This document shows positions 1 to 7,799 of a stretch of DNA of 64,000 nt, one piece after another. Location of the stretch: the NCBI GenBank assembly GCA_016716475.1, contig JADJWG010000002.1, positions 868,001 through 932,000 on the forward strand, given 5' to 3'. Position 1 is the stretch's first letter; the number at the start of each line of letters is the position of its first letter. Made by a program: the position numbers and the translations under genes. Below the pieces are notes generated by a model. That model saw nothing but the letters and a program-made list of their open reading frames with translations. It had not been told where the DNA came from and searched no databases. The stretch comes from Phycisphaerales bacterium. GTDB taxonomy: Bacteria > Planctomycetota > Phycisphaerae > UBA1845 > Fen-1342.

Positions 1-174
1 GGCGTGGCGCCCGAACGCATCGTAGTGGTTGGGGTCGGGACGAATGAACCCGTCCGGCCTTACGCATATAGCGCGGCCGAACGCAGTGAGAACGACCGCG
101 TCGAAGTGCTGCAGGTGCATCGCACGCTCACGGAGCTGGCTCCAGGCGAGGGGGAGCCGACCGGCATAGAGTAG
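1..174 (+). CDS. OmpA/MotB-family protein, C-terminal fragment
   Basis: The gene enters from the left edge. The frame is open from base 1 to TAG at 172-174, giving 57 residues. It begins GVAPERIVVVGVGTNEP and continues to RSENDRVEV, which follows the end of the OmpA/MotB peptidoglycan-binding domain (family pattern: GxPxxRIxxxGxGxxxP, then RxxNRRVEI). The usual first Arg of the NRRVE motif is Asp here (NDRVEV). A 17-residue acidic tail follows. Known role of the family: non-covalent binding of peptidoglycan by outer-membrane proteins, lipoproteins or flagellar stators. Which of these applies cannot be told without the missing N-terminus. It converges on nusA, with 32 bases between the stops. 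Confidence 0.7.
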   Translation, partial: GVAPERIVVVGVGTNEPVRPYAYSAAERSENDRVEVLQVHRTLTELAPGEGEPTGIE

Positions 175-206
175 GAGGTGCAGGCGCCGGGCAGACGGCG
201 GAGCGC

Positions 207-1727
207 TCAGACCGAAGGGGATTCGCTCCGCGGCTCAGGTTCCTCCTCATCGCCGACGGCTGCCGGTGCACTGGTGTCAGAGTCGGCCGCGGAGCGGGGT
301 TCCTCGGTCGCACCGTCACCAGCTTCATCCCAGCCCCGTTCTGCCTGGGCGGGCGGCGTGGTGTCCGTCGTCAGCGCCTCTATGGAAGAACCATTTGGAC
401 TGTCGGTGTGTGCCTCCCACGGGTTGCCCACGGTGTCGTTCAACGTCGTGGGCTCCAGAAACGGCTCAAAGTGCGACTCTGCGGCGCTCGCGGGCTTGCC
501 ATCGTCACCCGCAGCAGGGGGGTGGTGCGGGATCCCGAGTTTGTCAGCGAGGGCCTTCGCCTTGGCGGCCGCTTCCTTCTCCTCTTCCTGGCGTATGCAC
601 TCTTCTCCGGCTTCTTCGATGATGCGCTCGGCCAGCGCCGCGTCGAACGACAGACCGTTCACCAACGGCTCCGGGCCGATTTCGTCGAGATCCTGCACCG
701 AGATGCAGCCGAACGCCACGAGTTTCTCGATCACGACATCGTCCACGCCGTCCACGGTTTTCAGGACACGCTCCATCGTCTCGACATGCTTGGTGTATTC
801 CGCCGGCGTGAGAATGTCGATATCCCAACCCGTGAGACGCCACGCCAGACGCACGTTCTGCCCACGTTTGCCGATGGCGAGCGAAAGCTGGTCTTCGGCC
901 ACGACCACGGTGGCCTTTGCAAGCTCGAAGCACAAAGCGATTTCCTGCACCTCGGCCGGCTTGAGCGCATTCTGAATCAGGATCTGACTGGATTCATTCC
1001 AGCGAACGATGTCGATCTTCTCCCCGCCCAGTTCCTCGACGATGCTCTTGATGCGGCTGCCGCGCACGCCTACGCAAGCGCCCACCGCGTCGACTTTGGA
1101 GTCGATGCTGCTGACGGCGACCTTGGTGCGGTATCCGGCCTCGCGGGCCAAGGCCCGGATCTCGATGATCTGTTCGGCCACTTCGGGCACTTCCAGCTCG
1201 AAGAGGCGCATGATGAAGTCGGGTGCGGCCCTGGATAGGATGATCTTGACCTGGTTGGGCTGTTCCCGGACTTCGAGGATCAGGACACGGATGCGGTCAC
1301 CCGGCTGGTGCGTCTCGCCCGGAATCTGCTCGCTGCGCGGCAGGAAGCCCTCCGTGCGTCCGATATTGACCAGCAGGTTGCCGCCCTCGCTCCGCACCAC
1401 GCTGCCCGTGACAATCGTGCCGGTTCGGTCTGTGAAATCCTCGAAAATACTGGAGCGCTCACGCTCACGGGTCTTCTGGATGATCATCTGCTTGGCCGAC
1501 TGTGCGGCGATGCGTCCCAGCAGGTGCACATCCACCGGAGCGCCGTCAACGGTGGCGTGGAACTTCCCGCTGAGCAGGTCGAGTTGCACGACAACGTCGG
1601 ATTCTTCACCGTAGTGTTTGCGGATGGCACCGATCATCGCCGCTTCGATGTCGGCGATCAGCGAATCCCGATCGATGTTCTTATCGCGGGAAATACTGTC
1701 GATAATCCGGATGAGATCGGGGTTCAT
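207..1727 (-). CDS. nusA: Transcription termination/antitermination factor NusA
   Basis: NusA binds RNA polymerase and nascent RNA and modulates pausing, termination and antitermination in the cytoplasm. The 506-residue protein has the NusA N-terminal domain (about 1-100, starting MNPDLIRIIDSISRDK), an S1 domain (about 103-167, TGTIVTGSV...GRTEGFLP) and two KH domains (about 175-345, with VGVRGSRIKSI and AIGKRGQNVRLA). A helical segment follows, then a roughly 90-residue acidic, low-complexity tail instead of the two AR repeats of E. coli. The start at 1727 is chosen because GAGGATGAAGG lies just upstream; a longer frame to 1769 lacks support. Neither rimP nor infB flanks it, so the usual operon is broken up. 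It has its own promoter and a terminator-like leader hairpin (separate entries). Confidence 0.95.
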   Translation of the reverse strand: MNPDLIRIIDSISRDKNIDRDSLIADIEAAMIGAIRKHYGEESDVVVQLDLLSGKFHATVDGAPVDVHLLGRIAAQSAKQMIIQKTRERERSSIFEDFTDRTGTIVTGSVVRSEGGNLLVNIGRTEGFLPRSEQIPGETHQPGDRIRVLILEVREQPNQVKIILSRAAPDFIMRLFELEVPEVAEQIIEIRALAREAGYRTKVAVSSIDSKVDAVGACVGVRGSRIKSIVEELGGEKIDIVRWNESSQILIQNALKPAEVQEIALCFELAKATVVVAEDQLSLAIGKRGQNVRLAWRLTGWDIDILTPAEYTKHVETMERVLKTVDGVDDVVIEKLVAFGCISVQDLDEIGPEPLVNGLSFDAALAERIIEEAGEECIRQEEEKEAAAKAKALADKLGIPHHPPAAGDDGKPASAAESHFEPFLEPTTLNDTVGNPWEAHTDSPNGSSIEALTTDTTPPAQAERGWDEAGDGATEEPRSAADSDTSAPAAVGDEEEPEPRSESPSV

Positions 1728-1814
1728 GCCTTCATCCTCGCGAACACGGCAGCACAACGTGCCACCCAAGGTACTTCGTCATGGCCGCGCTCCACCCGCG
1801 GGCGCGCAGCCAAC

Positions 1815-1845
1815 AAAAAAGGGCCGCCTCAGCGACCCTCGGCCC
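1815..1845 (-). terminator. Intrinsic terminator or attenuator in the nusA leader
   Basis: Read on the minus strand, GGGCCG (1845-1840), a 13-base loop and CGGCCC (1826-1821) form a stem followed directly by six T (1820-1815). It lies downstream of the predicted nusA promoter and 88 bases before the nusA start, so it would stop nusA transcription rather than end the previous gene. A second CGGCCC copy at 1880-1875 could pair with the same 5' arm (see findings). No anticodon-like or T-box features were seen. Confidence 0.65.
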
Positions 1846-1949
1846 GCGGACGGGCGTAGATCGGAATGTACCTCGGGCCGCAAGACCCGGAAGCCCGACG
1901 CGGACACGGTGCCGCGGATAAACCACGACACCAGCTCGCTTCAGCTTGG

Positions 1950-1978
1950 ATTATAGTCTGCTGCCGCGACCCTGCCTA
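1950..1978 (-). promoter_or_regulatory. Sigma-70-type promoter for nusA
   Basis: On the minus strand there is TAGGCA (1978-1973), a 17-base spacer and a perfect TATAAT (1955-1950). Predicted start is near 1943, giving a leader of about 215 bases before nusA. The rest of the 354-base gap between 1728 and 2081 holds the attenuator and a small hairpin at 1874-1897. Confidence 0.6.
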
Positions 1979-2081
1979 GGGAGTCCGGCCAAGAGTTCCG
2001 GAGATCGCATGGCGAGCTGTAGTCCACCCTGCCGTCCGTGCTAAGCAAGCTTTCCGAAAGCGGTTGCGGTCGCGAATCGGA

Positions 2082-3195
2082 CTATTCTTCTTCTTCTCCC
2101 GGCTCATCGTCGTCCGCGTCGTTCGGCAGAGCTTCGTGCTCCGCCAAATCGGGCGCCGTGTCCTCCGCACGGCCGACGGCCTCGGCCGCCTCTTCCCGGG
2201 CAATCTGCTGAGCCCGCTCGGTCGCGCGCACCACCGTTTCGAGCGGCAGGATCAAGCCGCCCCCCCGGGCCATCAGATTGGAGGCGCTGCCGCTCGTCTC
2301 CTCCTCGTCGGGACGCTGGATCGTCACGACACCGAGCACGCGACCATCGGCCAGAAAGACCGGAAGTCCATAATCGGTGTCCGGACCGCCACGGACCACA
2401 TACAGCTTTCGCGGCCGGTCTGTTACGCCGACGATCCGTCCACCTGAAACGAGCACGTGCTGGCCGAAGAACTTGCCCATCACGCCCAATCCGATCACCG
2501 GGTCGCCGAGCCGTGGTTCGATGTGTGCGGCCGCCGCGGTCGCGAAGTCCACGTGTGCAAACTGTTCACCGTCGGCGTCCTTGATCTGGAGCCAGGCCAG
2601 GTCAAGCTCAGAATCGCGTGCGATGAAGCTCGCCGGTCGCCCCTCGGTGTCATCACCGATCAGCACTTTGATGTCAGTCGGCACCGTGCGACCGCGGAAC
2701 CGGCCCCCCCAGCCCAAGTGCGGCATTTGAACACAGCACCAGACCGTTTGGCGAAATGACCACCGCGTTAATCTCATTCTCACCGTCGAAGCTGCCGAAA
2801 CGGCCCTGCGTACGCTGCACGTACTTCACCGTGACGAATGCCGGCCGGTACTTCGCGAGCAGTGCGGTGTAGACTTCTGCGGTATCCTGTGAGGGGGGGG
2901 CCTGCGCTGCCTGCAAGGCCGCAAGCTGAGATTGCTGCTGCGTCACGACCTCCAGCAGAGCAAGGCGGGCCTTCTCCATCTCGTCCAATTGCTGCTTCAG
3001 GCGAGCTAACTCCGTTTCCGCGGAGGCCAGCGCCGCGCGCAGGGCGGATTCCATTCTATCCAAGGCCGTCTGCAGCGACGCCACGGTGCCCGGTGTTGTA
3101 TCATCTGTCGCGGGGGCGGGTTGAGCGCGGACGACCGGCACGGCAAGCAGCGTAGCCAAACCCGTCAACGCGAGGCGTGCAACCAGGTTTCTCAT
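2082..3195 (-). pseudogene. Catalytically dead S1C (HtrA-like) protein, frameshifted
   Basis: Two overlapping frames encode one protein of about 370 residues. It has a signal peptide (MRNLVARLALTGLATLLAVP...VRA), a coiled coil (about 30-95), then a trypsin-like fold resembling the neighbouring HtrA. The frames join at a run of seven G (minus strand; C on plus at 2704-2710); removing one G restores a continuous reading. The HtrA catalytic His position reads SNAAL and the Ser loop reads DYGLP, while the Asp motif DLAWL is kept, so it is a pseudo-protease even if intact. The C-terminus is very acidic. Its ATG overlaps the upstream stop as TGATG, implying translational coupling. A weak hairpin (2049-2061) follows. 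The shift may be a base-calling error. Confidence 0.7.
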
Positions 3196-5354
3196 CAGTC
3201 GGTCTCCTTGCTCGTCTCGCTTTCGGTAACGGTGGGCAGCCACTCGGGTTCTACGAAATGGAAATGGGTGCGTACGCCGCGCAACACGACAAACACCACG
3301 CGCACCGGCTCGTTGGCCGTCACCTCAGCCATGATCTTGCGGTAGGTGGGCAGGCCACGCACCGGCTTGCCGTCGATGCGAAGGATGAGATCCCCGGTCT
3401 GAATCCCGGCCAGTCCCGCCCAGCCCGCGGCTTCCACCTGCTCGACGATGACGCCCTCGATCTCCTCGGTCCAGCGGTTCTCATCGCGGTCGAAGAAGGT
3501 CACCTCGCGGACGGTCAGTTCGAAGTCGCGATTACGATCACGCCGGGCTTCCTCGCGTGGCAGGCGAGTGGGTTCGAGCTTGACGGAGACATCCAGCACG
3601 CTGCGATCCCGCAGTACCTGCAAAGTTGCGGCGTCGCCGATCTCCATGCGGCGCAACTCTCGCGACAAGAGGGCGCCGTCCTCGAGGCCGCGCAGGCGGA
3701 ACGGAGTGCCGTTGAGTCCGACGATCACATCACCGACCTGCAATTCCGAGCCGGCCGCCACGGTTCCCGGATAGACCCGCGTAATGCGGAAGCCGGTCTG
3801 CTCAGGATGTCCTAGCTGGGCGGCGAGATCGCGCAGCAGCGGCTGAGTCGCGATGCCGATCCACGCCTTGGGCACTTCACGCGGCAAATCGGGGTCGTCC
3901 TCCGGCTTGGGCTTGAGCAGGGTGACGTGGTTGCGGCCTTGGTGGTCAAATTCAACGAGCACGAATTCGGGCAGCGGCTCCTGCTGCATGATTTCACGGT
4001 AGCGCGTGGTGAACTGTTCGAGATCCTGCACCGGTTGTCCGTCAAGCGCCCGGATCACGGCCCCGCTCCACGGCAGGGGGGGCTCTGCCGTCGCGGCCGG
4101 CCCGCCGGAACGAATGCTGCTCACCAATACCCCGGCAGTACCGTCGAGGCGCCGATCGCGCGCCATCTTCGGCGTGATTTCCATGGCCGTCAGCCCCCAC
4201 GCGCGGAAAGCCGCTTCATCGCCGCGGTCACGCTGCATGGGCTGCGTGACGATCGTGGTCTCGTGAGCTTCGCCCTCGCGTTCGTAGCGGACGCGCAGCT
4301 CGGTGCCCACCGGAACCTGGGCGATTCGCTTCATCAAAGGCGGAACCTGTTCGAGGAAGCGGACTGCGAGTTCCTCTCCTTCCACGGCGACGAGGATATC
4401 CCCCGCCTGTAACCCGGCGCGGTCGGCCGGCCCACCGGCGACCACCGAATTCAGCAGCACACCACGCTCGCGACCGGCGCGCTGCAATGCTTTGAAGCTC
4501 ACACCGATCTCGCTGCGCGGGACCGCGCCGTGGGCGATGAGGTCCGCCACGACCCGCTGTGCAAGGTTGCTCGGGATCGCAAAGCCCATGTTCGAACCAC
4601 CCAGCGCATTCACGCCGATGACCTCGCCGCGGAGGTTCACCAGCGGTCCGCCGCTATTGCCGGGGTTGATCGCCGCATCGTGCTGAATCCAGTTCGTGAA
4701 CAGCCCGGTGCGCTGGCCCGATTCAAACTCCAGCTCCTCGACTTCGTCGCCGCCGAATTCCCCGCCGAAGACCCGCTCCGTGTTCGAAACGATGCCCAGT
4801 GTGACCGAGCGCGACAGCGAAAAAGGCGAGCCCATGGCCATGACGTAATCCCCGACCTCCAGCACATCCGAGTCGCCGAAATCGGCCACCGGTGCATCGG
4901 GGCCGAACTCGGCCGGGTCGACCTGTAGCACCGCCAGGTCCGTCAGCGGATCCTCGCCGATCAGCCGCGCATCCAATTCCCGCCGGTCCGTCAGCGTGAC
5001 GCGAAACCGCCGGCCGTTGCTGGTCACATGCTGATTGGTGACGATATGACCATCGCGCGAGATAAGCGTCCCGCTGCCGACGCTCGCCCCCTTCTCCTCT
5101 TTGCCGCCCCAGTAGTTCACCGTTACGACGTGAATGTGGACGAGCGCAGGGAACACGCGCTCCCGGGCCTCCGCGAACATCACGCGGGCCTCGTCGCGCA
5201 GCGCATCGGCGCGGCGCTCGGTTTCGGGTGCAAGCGACCGGTCGCTTCGGCCCGTTCCGCACCCGGGCAGACCGAGTGCGAGGCCCCCGGCCATGCTGCA
5301 CAACAGGGCGCCGACGATGCGGAGACGGATGCGAACTGTGCGTGGGGTCACCAT
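3195..5354 (-). CDS. HtrA/DegP-type serine protease, lipoprotein, multi-PDZ
   Basis: An envelope protease of the S1C family that degrades or refolds misfolded exported proteins. The 719 residues contain a lipobox (LPGC, Cys32) and a trypsin-like domain with catalytic His109 (TNQHV), Asp139 (LTDLAVL) and Ser234 (GNSGGP). Four PDZ-like repeats follow, starting near residues 290, 400, 510 and 640 (GVLLNSVVAGGPADRAGL, GVLVSSIRSGGP, FRITRVYPGTVAAGS, VIVEQVEAAGWAGLAGI). Family members usually carry one or two PDZ domains, so this is unusually long. GGGAGG lies just before the ATG. The dead paralogue follows with a TGATG overlap, which suggests the two proteins work together. Substrate unknown. Confidence 0.9.
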   Translation of the reverse strand: MVTPRTVRIRLRIVGALLCSMAGGLALGLPGCGTGRSDRSLAPETERRADALRDEARVMFAEARERVFPALVHIHVVTVNYWGGKEEKGASVGSGTLISRDGHIVTNQHVTSNGRRFRVTLTDRRELDARLIGEDPLTDLAVLQVDPAEFGPDAPVADFGDSDVLEVGDYVMAMGSPFSLSRSVTLGIVSNTERVFGGEFGGDEVEELEFESGQRTGLFTNWIQHDAAINPGNSGGPLVNLRGEVIGVNALGGSNMGFAIPSNLAQRVVADLIAHGAVPRSEIGVSFKALQRAGRERGVLLNSVVAGGPADRAGLQAGDILVAVEGEELAVRFLEQVPPLMKRIAQVPVGTELRVRYEREGEAHETTIVTQPMQRDRGDEAAFRAWGLTAMEITPKMARDRRLDGTAGVLVSSIRSGGPAATAEPPLPWSGAVIRALDGQPVQDLEQFTTRYREIMQQEPLPEFVLVEFDHQGRNHVTLLKPKPEDDPDLPREVPKAWIGIATQPLLRDLAAQLGHPEQTGFRITRVYPGTVAAGSELQVGDVIVGLNGTPFRLRGLEDGALLSRELRRMEIGDAATLQVLRDRSVLDVSVKLEPTRLPREEARRDRNRDFELTVREVTFFDRDENRWTEEIEGVIVEQVEAAGWAGLAGIQTGDLILRIDGKPVRGLPTYRKIMAEVTANEPVRVVFVVLRGVRTHFHFVEPEWLPTVTESETSKETD

Positions 5355-5516
5355 GTTACCTCCCGAGCGGGGTTTCGCGCGTCCAATGCTTCACCCTGCG
5401 TTTGCGGGACGCGTTGGGGCGTCACCTGACCCCCAAGCAGTGTGCGTGCGTGATACCTAAAGTTGTGCAGCCCGGCAAGTCGCCGCCGTGTCGAAAGGTG
5501 TGCGAAGCCGGTTACG

Positions 5517-6533
5517 TTACAGCGAACGCCGACGGGTGTTGTGCGCGGCAACGCCCGCAGCGTCAATCCACACTTCGCGACCGCGCGTCCGCAGTGTCAC
5601 CGGGCGATTCAGCAGCACCGGTACGAGGGGCCAGACGTGCCCGACATTGCGAGTTGTCACCACGGGCAGTTTCCGCGCCTTTGGGAGGTGGTATTTCAGC
5701 AGTTCAAGCACGGCCGGCTGCGTATCCTCGTGCAGCATGTGGAAATCCCCGATGATCAGCCCGGCGCAGCGGTCGAACCAACCCGCCAGCTTGAGGGCCG
5801 CGAGATGCCGGTCGATGCGGTAGGGAGATTCCTTCACGTCTTCCAGCAGCAGCCATTTCCCGTCAGGTTTCAGCCGCTTTCCGACCGTTCCACCCACCGC
5901 CGCCGCCAGGACCGCGAGACATCCGCCGGCGATTCGGATGCGCCCGGCCAGTGCCCGGCCGCTCTGCACCGTCCCCGTGATCGGGCCAAACGGTACATGC
6001 TGTGTCTCCGTCGGAACACGCCCGGCGAAGAGCTCTGGCAGGACCCGCCAGAATTCCGCCAGCGCCGCCCGGGCGGCTTCCGGCGGCGTCAGGCGCCAAC
6101 CCATCCAGTTGGGACACAGCCAATACATCCCGTGGCCGCATCGGTAACTTGCCACCAGGTTCACCAGCGTCGACATCTCACTGAAACCGAGGGCCCACAA
6201 GGGCGCCGTCCGCTTGGCCAAGACATCGAATCGCAGGTGCGGCAGCAGGCGCGAAAAGTAGGCGCCGCCATTCGCTGCCACGAGCGCCACCGTCCGCTTG
6301 TCCCCGAGGGCCCTCTGAAGATCGCGGACGCGGGCGTCATCGTCATTACGGCCACCGTGCCAGGGTTCCTCGACGGCCTTCAGCACCTTCAAATCGTAGG
6401 TCAGCGAGTACGGTGCGGGGAGGTGCTGGGCGACGAAGGTGACGTAGTCCTCGACATCCTCGAAGCCGAAACGCACAACCTCGGGCCCGAGCGGATTCCC
6501 GTGGGACAGCAGGTGGATGCGCAGCGATGCCAT
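5517..6533 (-). CDS. LD-carboxypeptidase, peptidase family S66
   Basis: S66 enzymes (LdcA type) remove the terminal D-Ala from murein tetrapeptides during cell-wall recycling. The 338 residues show the family layout: ALVAANGGAYFSRLLPHL (oxyanion/GGYG region), GFSEMSTL around the expected Ser nucleophile, GGCLAVLAAAVGGT, and LLLEDVKESPYRIDR carrying the catalytic Glu, followed by GDFHML with the catalytic His. No signal peptide is seen, consistent with a cytoplasmic enzyme. The start at 6533 (MASLRIHLL) is preferred over a longer in-frame ATG at 6665 because the family N-terminus begins here and GGAGG lies upstream, although about 12 bases away. Some S66 members act on microcin or other substrates. 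Confidence 0.85.
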   Translation of the reverse strand: MASLRIHLLSHGNPLGPEVVRFGFEDVEDYVTFVAQHLPAPYSLTYDLKVLKAVEEPWHGGRNDDDARVRDLQRALGDKRTVALVAANGGAYFSRLLPHLRFDVLAKRTAPLWALGFSEMSTLVNLVASYRCGHGMYWLCPNWMGWRLTPPEAARAALAEFWRVLPELFAGRVPTETQHVPFGPITGTVQSGRALAGRIRIAGGCLAVLAAAVGGTVGKRLKPDGKWLLLEDVKESPYRIDRHLAALKLAGWFDRCAGLIIGDFHMLHEDTQPAVLELLKYHLPKARKLPVVTTRNVGHVWPLVPVLLNRPVTLRTRGREVWIDAAGVAAHNTRRRSL

Positions 6534-6716
6534 GGAGATGCCGTGCCTCCAGAAGTGTACGCAGGACGCGGGCCGGACAGCCACTCGCTGCAGACTCGCG
6601 AATGTGCCGGAAGGTAGCGTCTCCGGCACGGATTTGCACGGGGGTCGGCAAACTTCAGAAAGCACCGCGGCCGCTTACGAGCGGAACTGACGCGCCGGCT
6701 TCGCTACAATCGCAAC

Positions 6717-7769
6717 ATGCTGCGCATTGGACCTTTCAGCTTTGAGTTTCCCGTAGTGCAGGCGGCGCTATCGGGCTACAGCGACCTGCCGATGCGGCTG
6801 CTGGCGCGGCGCTTTGGTGCGCCGTACTGCCTGCACGAGGTCGTTCTCGATAAGTCCGTCGTGTTTTCAGCCAAGGTGCGCAGCAAGATCCTGGGGCCCA
6901 TGCACCCCGATGATCACCCGGTAGCGGGGCAGCTCATGGGAGCCGAGCCGGAGGTCTTTGCCGCCGGTGCGGTACACCTGGTCGAGGCCGGCTTCGATGT
7001 CGTGGACATCAACTTCGGCTGTCCGGTGCGTAAAGTCCTCGGCCGCTGTCGCGGCGGATACCTGCTTTCGACCCCTGACACTGCCGTCGAAATCGTGCGG
7101 GCCGTGCGGGCCGCGGTGCCGCCCACGGTCCCCGTCACGCTCAAGATGCGGCGCGGCATGGACCATACGGCCGAGAGCGAGCGGAACTTCTTTCGCATTT
7201 TCGATGCCGCCTTTGAAGCGGGTGTGGCAGCGATCACGGTCCACGGCCGCACCGTGCAACAGAAGTACGTAGGTCCGAGCAACTGGGACTTCCTCGCCGC
7301 AGTTAAACGGCACGCGGGAGACCGGGTCGTGCTCGGCAGCGGTGACCTTTTCACGGCGCGCGACATTCAACGGATGCTGGAACACACCGGTGTCGACGGT
7401 GTGACCGTGGCACGGGGCTGTATCGGGAATCCGTGGATCTTTGCCGAGTCCCAAGCGCTGCTCAGCGGCCGCCCGCTGCCGGAACCGCCGTCGGTCATGG
7501 AGCAGGGGGCCATCATCCGCACGCACTTCGACCTGACCGTCGCGGTTTACGGCGAGCGGACCGCGGCCCTCATCCTCCGGAAGTTCGGCATCAAGTATGC
7601 GGAGCTGCATCCGCACACCAAGGCCGTGCGCATGGCCTTCGCGGCGGCCCGGAATTGTGAAGAGTGGCGCGCTGTACTGGCGGAGTGGTATGACCCCGCA
7701 CGGGCGTGGCCGACAGTCGTTCGCAAGGAGGGCCCCGGCCTGCTGGTGGCTGCCGGGGCGTGCGAATGA
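6717..7769 (+). CDS. dus: tRNA-dihydrouridine synthase
   Basis: A flavin enzyme that reduces uridine to dihydrouridine in tRNA. The 350-residue TIM barrel contains the family Cys in INFGCPVRKV, preceded by GQLMGAEPEVF and followed by VTLKMRRGMD (phosphate/flavin contacts), TVHGRTVQQKY and TVARGCIGNPW. The DusA/B/C subclass is not assigned. The usual GxGxxLL after the Cys motif reads GRCRGGYLL, a slightly divergent loop. TACAAT (6705-6710) ends seven bases before the ATG and no ribosome binding site is visible, so a leaderless mRNA is possible. It converges on the GH42-like gene across a ten-C run (7786-7795). Confidence 0.92.
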   Translation: MLRIGPFSFEFPVVQAALSGYSDLPMRLLARRFGAPYCLHEVVLDKSVVFSAKVRSKILGPMHPDDHPVAGQLMGAEPEVFAAGAVHLVEAGFDVVDINFGCPVRKVLGRCRGGYLLSTPDTAVEIVRAVRAAVPPTVPVTLKMRRGMDHTAESERNFFRIFDAAFEAGVAAITVHGRTVQQKYVGPSNWDFLAAVKRHAGDRVVLGSGDLFTARDIQRMLEHTGVDGVTVARGCIGNPWIFAESQALLSGRPLPEPPSVMEQGAIIRTHFDLTVAVYGERTAALILRKFGIKYAELHPHTKAVRMAFAAARNCEEWRAVLAEWYDPARAWPTVVRKEGPGLLVAAGACE

Positions 7770-7799
7770 ACCGTTCGCACGCCTGCCCCCCCCCCGGCT

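Noticed and set aside
1732..1926. A 64-codon open frame in the nusA leader (GTG start)
   Set aside because: It has no ribosome site or recognised domain, and it crosses the terminator hairpin. A leader peptide cannot be excluded, but nothing supports it.
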